Both the position numbers and the translations under genes were made by a program. 64,000 nucleotides of DNA, from positions 11,787,574 through 11,851,573 of the forward strand of contig OZ025248.1 in assembly GCA_964019135.1 (NCBI GenBank), read 5' to 3'. Under the pieces are notes generated by a model. The model did not search any database and was not told where the DNA came from. It worked only from the letters and a program-made list of their open reading frames with translations. This DNA comes from Arenicola marina. Lineage: Eukaryota > Annelida > Polychaeta > Arenicolidae. This document shows, piece after piece, positions 36,489-46,357 of this stretch. How positions within the stretch are numbered: position 1 is the stretch's first letter; each line of letters starts with the position of its first letter.

Positions 36489-37398
36489 GGCATGGCCCTT
36501 ACACCCCCGTTAGGGATGAGGTCGTGAGGGTCATGCGTCAGGGCTACATTCTTACCGTGTCATGGATGCTCCACTTGGCTTAATCTTTCGCGCTGCGGTC
36601 GTGATAGAACTTCTGAGTCTGTCTGTGCTGCTCTATCTGAGTTTTCACAGCTTAGCTTGCCCCGCTTGCCCTAGCTTGATTTCGTCCACCAATCCGTGTC
36701 TTGCCAGTTGCTGCTTCGTGATGAGGATCACAGAGGCGGACGTCGTGTTGGGCAACTTCTCTACTTCAAAGAACTCTAGTAATAATCTACCACGATCAGG
36801 TAGTCATCGCCATCAAACGTGAAGACATCTGCTGCGACCTTACACCAAGGCCGGCTCAAGATTGCTGCCGGGATCAGAGTCTCCTTCTGTTGGGACCTTC
36901 TGTATCGCTGGCACATCTCGCACATCGCTACCTTGTCCTCAATTTGGCTGCTCATCCCTGGCCAATAGATGACATCTCTGGCTCGGCGCTTACACTTCTC
37001 CATGCCGACATGCGATTCGTGGATGAGTTTCAATATTCGTGGCCCCATTTTCTGTGGGAGGACAACCCTCTTACCACGGTACATGATTCCGTCGGTCAAC
37101 TCGTCACGGTAGTCCCAATATGGGCGCACCTCTGCTGGGACTTGCTCCCTACCGTCAGGCCATCCTGTCATCACGATACGGCTTAGCGCTTGTAGTACCA
37201 CGTCTTTCGCAGTCTCTTCTTGCAACTTTCTTGCTGCTGGTGAAGCAGATGTCCGCCACCGACACCATAGCCTCATCATCTACGAGTGTCTCTCCGTCTC
37301 CGGTCACTGGTAAGAGCATCCTGGAAAGTGGTATTGGAATGTCCTTTCCTTTTTTTTATATGATGTCTATATCGTATGGCTGCAGACGCAGCATCATC
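36489..37398 (-). pseudogene. Gypsy integrase region
   Basis: Minus-strand frame with the H2C2 zinc module (H-E-S-H-V-G...C-E-M-C-Q-R-Y), the integrase words PWCKVAADVFTFDGDDYLIVVDYY and, after a stop at about 36778, FEVEKLPNTTSASVI. Part of the catalytic core is deleted; sequence from the post-core region (KFYHDRSA-like) follows near 36590-36620. The start of this piece at 37398 abuts the Polinton: RLQPYDIDI, the end of the RNase H/connection region, lies directly beside the target duplication. Confidence 0.8.
37393..37398. repeat. Polinton target duplication, left copy
   Basis: ATCATC, identical to 53405-53410. Six bases is the target-site length known for Polintons. Confidence 0.95.
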
Positions 37399-38619
37399 AG
37401 TAGTAATGAAGGAGTTCGGCTGTCCCCACCGTACCCCCCACGCCACCCCACGCCACCCCACGCCCCCCTCCACCCCCACCCCATGCTTGGTAGAGAGGGG
37501 TGGGGGTACCCCACGCCCCACCCTACCCCACGCCCCCGCCTCCCGCGTCCCGTCGATCATGAACCAACTGCCCTCTCCCCCCTCCCCCCCACCCCCTCCC
37601 TCCGTCAAACTCACTTTATCTTCACCCCCCCCCCTCCCTACCCCTTCCGCCATCTGCCCCGTGGGTGGATAATCGCAGTAAATGAGCCAGCGATCAATGA
37701 CTCTATTGTCCCCGTCAGCTCTCAAGCTCGCGTTATAATAAGAGTCGCTTCACTGCGTGTTATAATAATTTGTTCACGGATTCATGCAATACAGTCTGTG
37801 AATTGTTTGATTGATATTAAAGGTCACAGAAAAGGGCAGTGGATGCATTAAAACTCATAAAAATAAATTATAAAACAGTCGTTACATTGAATTTAATGAC
37901 TTGTGTCATGGATGAATAATGTCTAGTGGTGATTTAAATGGAAGTAGGAAGGCTGTTTTTGGTGACATTAATTCTTGTATGCGAACGACAGATGTTTCGT
38001 TGTCTTTGTCTTGATTCGTTTTGTAAGAGTCGCTTTACTGCGTGTTATAATAATTTGTTCACGGATTCATATTAAAGGTCACAGAAAAGGGGCAGTGGAC
38101 GCTTTAAAACTCATAAAAATAGCACTTTTTGGTGACTATTTTTTGTATGCGAACGACAGATGTTTCGTTGTCTTTGTCTTGATACGTTTTGTCGGGTAGA
38201 GTTGAAGCGTCAATTTTTTTTTTTTCGTCTTTTTTTTCTTTCTTTTTTAAATGCATGCTTTAAAACTCCTAAAAAAATCAGTGAGTCGACCCCGCGGGCG
38301 TGGGAGCGAACGAGTCAGTAAGGAGGCGGAGTTTCACGGGTATGTGACTTCACCTGTGGCGCTTATCGATTTTTTCTTCAAGCCCCTCAACACCGAGGCC
38401 TGCGGGGCGTCACGCCCTAGCGATTTTCGAAAGTTGAGCGAGCGAGCGAGGGGGCATGGGGGCGGAGCGTAAGGGAAGCGGGAGAAAGAAGCGAGTTCAT
38501 ACGGTCAATGTCTTTTAGGGTTTTTTTCATTTTTAAACTACAACACACACACATGAATAGCTTTACAACACTTATCTATCGTAGTCAAAAACTTAGTATC
38601 AAGCACAAAATCCTACACA
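37399..38619 (+). repeat. Polinton left terminal inverted repeat
   Basis: About 1.22 kb. The outer 260 bp are C-rich (runs of CCCCACGCC and CTCCCCCC), G-rich on the other strand and prone to G-quadruplex. Then come two direct copies of a segment with AAGGTCACAGAAAAGGGCAG and a segment with GCGAACGACAGATGTTTCGT. The inner 250 bp are GC-rich with GAGC repeats. The right arm differs mainly in C-run and GAGC-repeat length. Confidence 0.9.
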
Positions 38620-38769
38620 TACGTAAGTCGTTATTAATATACATTTACATAAGATTACTATTCACTGATGTATTCATCTACAGTTGTATGTAACTTTTAA
38701 TATAATTCAGGACTAGGAGGTCACAATATACCATACATACGTTATGTTGATACATAGTTGAGCCATTTA

Positions 38770-39411
38770 TTATAGTTGCATCTTATCTAAACCCGGTGGA
38801 CTACATTCACCGCAGTCGTAGAATCCCTCCTGGTTTTGGTGACTTGACATACAATCAACCAACTCGGTGAGTTCCGGAACACACTTATCATGGATCGTCT
38901 GGAGATGGAACTTAAGTAAATTCCACTGCTTTAAGTCGAGAGTAACTCCTTTTCGGGTCGGCACGGGCGTATCTTGTGTGTCCGGCAACCAGTATTTTCG
39001 GATATCTAGAAACTGGCCACGGGGAAGGACCTCGGCCATCACCAAACCTCCGAGATGATATTTCCGTAACCTGTTACCTCTCTGCATTTCTTCATCAATG
39101 TTAGTAACCCAGGTCTGCAGTACTTTCCAACGGCTGGCGATAAGGTTTATACCTTGTTTCGTTGGATAGAGTCGCCCAGTATTGTTTGACAGCCATTTCC
39201 GTATATCCATTCTCCATTCTTCATGATAGAATGATGCGGATAAATACACGTCTTTTCCCATATACTCTCGACAGCGTACATCCGAGCTTTGATTGGTGGA
39301 AAACTCCGCCGTAGGTTCCTTCTTTATGTCTATAATGAGGGGTTTAACTTGTTTAGAGGCTTGTTCTGGCGCTGTCATGAAGCTTCTCTTGAGGGTCGAC
39401 ATCGTGTTCAT
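38770..39411 (-). CDS. Double PC4-like ssDNA-binding protein
   Basis: 213 residues, divergent from polymerase B. Two tandem copies of one pattern are visible. Residues 53-108 have DVYLSASFYHEEWRMDIRKWL, then PTKQGINL, then W and a helix; residues 122-180 have FLDIRKYWL, PTRKGVTLDLKQW and a helix. The order of strands, DIRK-type basic motif, Gly-turn and closing helix resembles the transcriptional coactivator PC4 (SUB1) fold, which binds single-stranded DNA and stimulates transcription. Residues 27-34 hold an IDIKKEP word (a possible sumoylation site). A role at replication or late transcription of the element is inferred, not shown. Start chosen at the first Met (39411); Met4 is possible. A TATATAG box lies about 22 bp upstream of this start (about 39433 on the plus strand). 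Confidence 0.65.
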   Translation of the reverse strand: MNTMSTLKRSFMTAPEQASKQVKPLIIDIKKEPTAEFSTNQSSDVRCREYMGKDVYLSASFYHEEWRMDIRKWLSNNTGRLYPTKQGINLIASRWKVLQTWVTNIDEEMQRGNRLRKYHLGGLVMAEVLPRGQFLDIRKYWLPDTQDTPVPTRKGVTLDLKQWNLLKFHLQTIHDKCVPELTELVDCMSSHQNQEGFYDCGECSPPGLDKMQL

Positions 39412-39415
39412 ATGC

Positions 39416-39966
39416 CACTCTTGTGGGGGTGCACGCTAACTATATAGGGCTGGGGAACCCCCCCCCCCATTCTGGGAATAACTGCTGACTCTGGAAAACG
39501 AGTCTGGACATGTCGGTGATGACGCGTTAGTCATAGGGAGAAGCAGGCTTGCACGCAACTACATAGGGCTGGGGAGGAACTAACTCCACCCCCTCGTCCC
39601 CTCCTTAGCGGTGTGTAACGTGTCTGAACACGTTCTGCATGAGTCATACCCCGGGGAGCTTGGTGGGGGAATAACTGCCGACTCTGGAAAACGAGTCTGG
39701 ACATGTCGGTGATGACGTGTTAGTCATAGGTGAAAGCAGGCTTGTATGCGCGTTGCATGGCACCCGCGGTTTGGTTGGAGCGGCACGCTCACGTGATATC
39801 CCTAAAGTATTAAGCACCGCCCCTTTTTATTTTAATTCAGTCGTCTTTTTATCCAATCGCAGGATCGTTTTTCTCGTTACACGGTAGCGACTCGCCATGC
39901 CGTTCCCCCAAGACTTATAAAGGCTATGACCAGCTTCATACTTGTTTATTTCCAATCCGACACTAT
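39416..39966. promoter_or_regulatory. Divergent control region with internal duplication
   Basis: The gap between the PC4-like gene (-) and polymerase B (+) has a 77-bp core repeated at about 39475-39551 and 39668-39744. The core contains CTGGAAAACGAGTCTGGACA and GGTGATGACG. ACTATATAGG (39439-39448) serves the minus side; TATAAAGG (39916-39923), 44 bp before the polymerase ATG, serves the plus side. Both are TATA-like. Function is inferred from position. Confidence 0.5.
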
Positions 39967-42900
39967 ATGGAGAGTACATGTTCCGTCTGTGGGCGCACGT
40001 GTGGCAATGCTCACAATTTGAAAGTGCATATGTCAGCGAAACATGGGATCGCTTCTGAATCTAATCAACGCTGGGCATGTCGGGTGTGCGGGAAGTTATC
40101 GGACAATGAAACAAACTCCAGGCGACATGAACGGACGCATGCGGGCAACTTGGCCCGGCCTGCAACACCAGTTACACCCTCTGCGGCATCCATCTCACTG
40201 GATAACAGACAGGGTGTTAGTTACATGTATCCCTGTCGGAAGTGTGATGCCTACTTTAAATCGGCATTATCACTAAGAGCGCACGATTATCGTCATCACG
40301 GGGAAGCTTCTTCCACAGCAACCAGCAATGGACAAAATTACAGTACGTCTAAAGCGTTGCCGGCCACCAAGCATCCTGTATTTGAATGTCAACACTGCCA
40401 CATGACATACAGGACCCCTGCGTTTTTACAACAACACCAGACAACCTGTAACAAGAGAAAAGCTGACGACGACAAAAGCGATCCCCCCAAGAAACAAAGG
40501 TGTCAATTAGTCAACTGTCGTGAATGCGGTCTGCGCTGTGACAGTTGGATTAGTCTTTTTCAACATCGTAGAGAGAGTCACCAGAGCGGAGGTGATAGTT
40601 TGCAACCACTTCCTTTCGACGAGGAAGACGCACCGTGGATGGTTAACGGAGAGGAGAATGCTTTATTAAGGCAGGTTTACCAGCGTCACTCGGCTGTCAT
40701 ACAGGAGCCGCATCGCACCGCTGGAGATAAAATATCGGCAACCTTCAATTTCCCCGTGGATCCTGCACAATTTCATGAACGAGATATGAGAGACCATGTA
40801 CGGCATATCCTGGAACATGAAGAACACGCTGTCAAAATCAACGCAGCGGCTGGATTTATTCTACGTCAAAGAGAAACGGGCGAGTTGCGCTATTTTTATG
40901 CGCATGAAAATAATCAATTGTTTCCCTCTCCCTTGACACTGAGTTCTTCAGATGACCTACGCCGCATTGGCGAGAGGATACTGCGTTTGAATTTACTGGA
41001 CAGTCTGATGCGCGATCGTCCCGACTCGAAATGGGTATTTGTATGTCTGGCGAATATCCGTTACACGGTGGCAAGAACATCGTTTACTATGGGGACTTTT
41101 ATTGAGTTTCCAGCATATTTAAAGAAGAAAAAAAGTCTTTTAACTATGTATTCAGATAGAAAGAGAGGGAAACCGTATAAAGACCACATGTGTTTCTTTC
41201 GCTGTCTGGCCTATCACCAACAAAAGTCGTGGGAGTTGTTGGAAAGTGGTGCGAAGGAGCTGTTGGGACGGTGGTGTGAATGGAAACGACAGCATGATTC
41301 TGCATTTATCCAGACCCCGGATACCTTTCTGGGTGTGACAGTGGATGACATTCCCGCTTTAGAGGCCCTCTTCAAGATGAACATTTTCCTGTACCATCTC
41401 ACCGAGAAGGATGTGGCTAACTCAATTTACCGTAGTTGTGGCCGCCATGGCGCTGATGGAGAACAGAACGATCTGCATCTGAATGTATTTAAAGATCATG
41501 TATCACTAATTACGAATCTGAAAGCATTCGCCAGCAAATTTCAATGTAAGTCATGCGAGCGCCATTTCTCTGTGAGTTGCAATCTCAAACGGCATGAACG
41601 TACATGCTCCTCCCAAACAAAATACATCTACAGCGGAGGTTATTACCAGACTGCTGATACCGTCTTTGAACAGTTGGATGTATTCGGTATTCACGTACCA
41701 AGCACGGAGCGTTTTTTCCCGTGGCTCGCTACCTTTGATTTTGAAGCCCTTTTGAAAAAAACGGATACGGGAATGCACTCAGCGAAAATGGCATTTGCTG
41801 CCAGACACGAGCCAATATCAGTCGCTATCTGTAGCAACGTCCCTGATTTCGAGGAGGCGGCGTGCTTTATTAAGGCCGATGCAGATGCTTTGGTTGAAGC
41901 CATGTTTACATACTTGGAGAGTATTCAAGAGAAAAGCTATGAACTTGCTAAGTCTAAATGGGGATATGTCTTCCAACAACTGAAGAGCAAGATTGAAGAA
42001 ATTGAAATGGAGGAGGATCGAATAGAATTGGAAAAGGAATTCAACATTCCTTTTGTCGAACAACCCTATCACGACGCGGAGGTGGTGGATGAGGAGTCCA
42101 TGGATGAAGAGTTGAAAGAGGAAGTCGCGGAGGAGGAGGAGGATCAGGAGACGGCGTGTGATGACGATCCAATGTTGAACACACTGCGGAAACTTATGAA
42201 TCGGTTTACTGGTTATTGCTACCAACTTCCCGTCCTGGGTTTTAACTCGGGAAAATACGATCTCAACCTCATCAAGCGCTCGTCCTTTCTGAAAATAATG
42301 GCAAAGGAAGATGAGAAGGAAGGGAATGAAGCATTGGAGGATGAACAACAGACTTTGATAAAGAATGAAAAAGGATCAGAAGGCCCGGCGAACCCTGTTA
42401 ACCAGCTTTACGTCATCAAGCGAAATAATGTCTACATTTGCTTAAGTAACGCCCGGTTCCGTTTCTTAGATTTGACGCAGTATTTGCCCCCTGCGAATTC
42501 TTACAGTAAATTTCTAAAAACCTTTGAAACGGAACAGAAGACATCTTACTTCCCCTATGAATGGTTGGATGATGTTGACAAACTCCACAACACATCACTG
42601 CCAGGGGTTGACGCATTCTATTCGTCTTTGAAAGGGGAGAATGTATTGGGTGGCGACCCCGTCGAAATCCATGACAACTATAAAAGTTTGCAAGAGACCT
42701 GGAATGCGGAAAGGATGAGCACCATGGAAGATTTTCTTCGGTATTATAATATTCTAGATGTGGTCCCATTTGTTGAAGCTGCCGATAAAATGAGGGTGCT
42801 ATTCACGGAGCAAGGTATCGATGCCTTCAAGGACTGCGTTTCGGTTCCCGGTGTTGCCCGACGTATCCTCGACGCTTGCGCGCGAAGAGAAAATGCATCT

Positions 42901-45046
42901 TTAGCGCTCTTTGACTCCCGTAACAAGGACTTATACCATAAGGTACGCGCTAATCTCTTTGGTGGGTTGTCCGTAATCTTTACCCGCTATCACGAGGCCG
43001 GGAAAACTTATATTCGAAATAAACGAGATTTCCCCTGTAAGAGTATATGGGGCTATGACGCCAATGCTCTATATTGAAGTTCATTCCAAGAGGATTTTCC
43101 TGTGGGTGGATTCTATCGCCGGCGAGAGGATAGAAACTTTAAATGCGATTCATCTAGCAGTCATCTGTCTATGTATGAATGGATGGACTGGATTATGAAA
43201 AATGATCCCAACATACGAATCATCCACCGAATGAACCATGGGGCAGAGGTGCGACTGGGACGCTACCCCGTAGATGGACTTGATACAGCGCAGAAAACCA
43301 TTTACGAATTTAACGGTGAGATATTTACTCATATCATCTATTCATATATTAAACAAATGAATTATGTTGTTTAGCGATATATTTAAGTTATATTGTCCAT
43401 ACACACTCGTGCAAATCATCAAAGTCAATATTAATAAATTATAAAGAAAAAACAACACAAAAAAAAACACAGTAATAATGTACCAACAAATTCGATATAT
43501 TTTTACAGGTTGTGACTGGCACGGTCACGAATGCATGAAGAGTGAAGACGAGAAGAAAGAAAAGCTGAGGCAAAAAAGAAGAAAACGAACCGAAAATCGT
43601 GTAAAACAATTAGAAAAATATGGTTATTCTGTCATTGAACAATGGGAATGCGACTATTTCAATTCTGTCAGGTTCTGCCCCGAAATGAAAGATTTTGCAG
43701 TTTCTTAGTCACCGCCATTTACTCGACGTCATGGTATGGGTAGAGTAGATCCCATCCGTATATTACAAGGAGTGAAGGACGATTCCTTTTTTGGTTACCT
43801 GGAAGTCGATATTGCGGTGCCCGAACAGTGGGAAGATACAGCTATGGCTGCTGAAGCAAAAGGAATGTCGCCGCGAGAGTACTACGCTGAGTTTCCTCCG
43901 TTAATCTGTACGACCAACGTGAGTTACGAAATGTGGGGAGACCACATGCAAGATTTTGTTAGACAGAATAATTTATCCAAAACGCCCAAAAGACTTTTGG
44001 TGAGTGGGATGAAAGGCAAGAGACTTCTTCTCACGACTCCTTTACTGAAGTGGTACTTGGAGCATGGTCTTCGCGTGACACGTATTTACGACGCCGTGGA
44101 GTATCGCAAGCAAAAGTGTTTTGCCCCCTTTGTAGACTATGTAACCACAGCCAGACGAGAAGGAGACAGTTCTTCGAAATCACTGTTGGCGTTTCTGGCT
44201 AAAATTCAAGGGAATTCCGCCTATGGCGCACAATTAATGCAACCAGAGAAATTTCGAAATGTACAGTACGTTTTCGACAGAGCATCGGCTTGTCAGAAGG
44301 TAAACGATCCCCAATTCCGGGCTTTGAATGAAATAAGTCCTGATATGTTTGAGTTAGAAATGTCGAAGAAAACCTTGAAGTTGGACATACCAGTACAAAA
44401 TGCCCTGTTTATTCTCCAGAGAGCCAAATAACGTATGCTACAATTTTATTTTGACTTTCTGCGTGCCAAGGTAGATTATCGCAAATTTGAGTTACTAGAA
44501 ACGGACACGGATAGCTTGTATCTGGCATTGTCTGAACCGAAACTGGAAGATGTATTTCTTCCCGAAGAAAAAGAAGAAATAATGAATGATCTATATCAGC
44601 ACTGTAACACTAAACGTTTCACCGCGGAAAATTACTTTTTCCCAAGGCAATGTTGCAAGACCCACGAACAATATGATGCTAGAACGCCAGGTCTCTTCAA
44701 GACGGAATTTAGTAATGGCAGAACATTTTTAGGTCTATCGTCTAAATCTTATCTGGTGGTGGGTAAAGATGAATCTACTAAATTATCCAGCAAAGGTCTT
44801 CAAAAGCGATGGATTACTAATCCACAGGAAATATTTCGTGACGTAATTGAAAATAAAACTACTCGGCCAGTTACCAACAGGGGATTTTTAGTAAAAAATA
44901 ACGAGATCCTTACTTATACACAAGAGCGAGCGGTGTTTTCGTACATGTACGTAAAGAGGCAGGTACAGGGCGATGGAACACACACCGTGCCTTTAGACAT
45001 TACTCTTTGCCCCTATGACGAAGAGGGGGAAAAGAAAGAAGTGTAA
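39967..45046 (+). pseudogene. Protein-primed DNA polymerase B with zinc fingers and an intron
   Basis: Exons 39967-43315 and 43509-45046, about 1,628 codons. N-terminus: C2H2-type fingers at residues 5-25, 38-58, 90-111, 141-161 and 184-205. Then an OTU-like segment (DHMCFFRCLAYH near 405, DHVSLI near 509) and a further finger near 527-548. Exonuclease motifs: TFDFEA (about 590), LGFNSGKYDLNL (about 756), YYNILDV (about 926). Polymerase motifs: YDANALY (about 1030), KIQGNSAYG and DTDSLY in exon 2. Three in-frame stops break it: TGA 43075-43077, TAG 43706-43708, TAA 44429-44431. The frame is otherwise intact. The enzyme would copy the element using a protein primer. It starts at the first Met after a TATA box at 39916; AATAAA lies at 45330. 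Confidence 0.92.
43316..43508 (+). other. Spliceosomal intron in polymerase B, 193 nt
   Basis: Begins GTGAG and ends TTTTTACAG, AT-rich, phase 1. It interrupts the conserved palm-side motif FNGC-x-WHG exactly between the bases of the Gly codon, and removing it keeps the frame. Reading through meets a stop at 43372-43374. A TATTAATAAAT word about 70 nt before the acceptor could hold a branch point. Confidence 0.85.
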
Positions 45047-45417
45047 GGAAAAGTGACTTATAAGTGGGATGTATTGTGCAGGATCAATATAGATTATTAA
45101 CTTTTTTCTTTTCTGTATATGTATATATATATATATGTGTGATTATATATAACTTTCCATGTTCGCTCGCATGTTCGCCAAGTTATCTATTATGAATGTG
45201 ACGATGTAATATGTGTAAAATGACTAGTATGCCACTCTTGAATATATCGTTGCGGCTGTCTGGACACTATATATAACGAAACGACGGTATTTGCCTATAT
45301 ATATATTGTATTATGTATTACATGACCATAATAAACGCTTTCTATATTGGAATCAAGTGTATTTCATTACATCCCACAATCAACGAAACGCTATAATATC
45401 GTAACAGTTATATTTAT
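45047..45417. other. Polymerase B 3' flank
   Basis: AT-rich, with a TATATATA microsatellite at about 45120-45140 and an AATAAA polyadenylation word at 45330-45335. No gene. Confidence 0.6.
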
Positions 45418-45789
45418 TCACGAATGATCTTTAGACCATTGCTCAAATGCATCAGTCAACCAACTGAAATCTTGTGCCGGTGGAAGTTCTTGAGAGGGTG
45501 GAAGTTCTTGAGAGGGTGGAAGTTCTTCACGGGTTGGGACGACATTTAACTGACAAGGGGGCGGGGCGACTTGTACCGTCTCGCGTCCAATCAGTTTCAG
45601 GGCTCTGTCGATGGCCGCCGCGTTGTCAGCTACAGCTCGCCACGCTTGAGAAGTTAATTTTACTCGACGGCCTGATGGTAAAGAGATGTATATCAGAAAG
45701 TCATTTTTGGTATTTCTTTCAATCTCCGCAAAATGATCTTCGCCTAAAGGCAACTTTATACGATGAAACTTGACCTCCATGCTGTCCAT
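45418..45789 (-). CDS. Second PC4-like protein with Pro-rich tail
   Basis: About 123 residues from the Met at 45789 (the longer frame upstream lacks an ATG). Residues 5-60 read as strands ending in SGRRVKLTSQAWRAVADN and a closing helix. This is the same Gly-turn, K/R-V-K-L-T, aromatic-W pattern as PC4-like domains and as the protein at 38770-39411. A low-complexity tail follows with three copies of ELPPSQ/ELPPAQ and an acidic end. A TATA box (plus 45829-45835) lies about 40 bp upstream. Likely a single-stranded nucleic-acid binder; the assignment rests on pattern only and could be wrong. Confidence 0.5.
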   Translation of the reverse strand: MDSMEVKFHRIKLPLGEDHFAEIERNTKNDFLIYISLPSGRRVKLTSQAWRAVADNAAAIDRALKLIGRETVQVAPPPCQLNVVPTREELPPSQELPPSQELPPAQDFSWLTDAFEQWSKDHS

Positions 45790-45949
45790 GACGCTCCAAA
45801 CTGCTGTCACATGCGTTATTTTCGAACGTTTTATAACTAACCAATTACGACGCTTCCATTTGTGCTGACAACTGCGATATTTACCATTGTTTCATAGCGA
45901 TGACTCATCTCGAACCTCCTAGAAGCACGCTCACAGAGTGATGTCAGTT

Positions 45950-46026
45950 CTATAAATAGCACATGGTGTCTCATACTTTGATTGTCGCGGCAACAGATTA
46001 CAGCTGACGTCAGTATTATAAATAAC
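45950..46026 (+). promoter_or_regulatory. Paired TATA boxes with CRE
   Basis: CTATAAATAGC at 45950 and TTATAAATAAC at 46016 are preceded by TGATGTCAG and TGACGTCAG respectively; the second is a perfect CRE palindrome (46005-46012). The repeat of CRE-like word plus TATA at about 66-bp spacing suggests a duplicated promoter for the plus-strand gene block. Confidence 0.5.
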
Positions 46027-46083
46027 TTATAGCCAACTGAGCCTTTGACGCGCTCAGTCTACTCCACCTGTCACATTTTGAAA

Positions 46084-46353
46084 ATGGGTATGCTGTGGAG
46101 TCAAAGTACTGAAGAAACTTTTCAATCCCACGCTCAATGGGAGGAAGGTGTTAAAATGACAAATTCATTGAAAGTTTACCAATGCATCATACAAAGTTTT
46201 TTAGCAGACAACGTGTGGCATGATGGACGACGCGATGTATTAAGTTTATTTACCCATGATGTGTGTGAATCTTTGAAACGGAAAGGACGCATGCGCGTTG
46301 CCAGTCAAATTCAAGAGCACTATATATACGTGTTGCGTACGCAAAACGATTAG
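46084..46353 (+). CDS. Small orphan protein
   Basis: 89 residues from ATG 46084 (GGT-ATG follows); the longer frame begins at a TTG and is not preferred. Sequence features: Trp-Ser-Gln near the start, hydrophobic core words VYQCIIQSFLADNVW and VLSLFTHDVC, then a basic stretch KRKGRMR. No signal peptide or transmembrane segment. It stops four bases before the packaging ATPase start and has a TATAAATAAC box 67 bp upstream, so it is probably a real gene of the element. I do not recognise the family. Confidence 0.5.
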   Translation: MGMLWSQSTEETFQSHAQWEEGVKMTNSLKVYQCIIQSFLADNVWHDGRRDVLSLFTHDVCESLKRKGRMRVASQIQEHYIYVLRTQND

Positions 46354-46357
46354 CATC

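Noticed and set aside
37120..37851. 243-codon plus-strand frame
   Set aside because: Antisense to the Gypsy integrase and runs into the C-rich Polinton repeat.
38251..38472. About 73-codon frame in both Polinton repeats
   Set aside because: Same frame twice because of the inverted repeat; GC-rich, no domain, no conserved start context. Kept as repeat content only.
41818..42348. 176-codon minus-strand frame
   Set aside because: Shadow of the polymerase B gene.
43102..43374. Separate 90-codon gene
   Set aside because: It is polymerase B exon 1 after the first stop, running into the intron.
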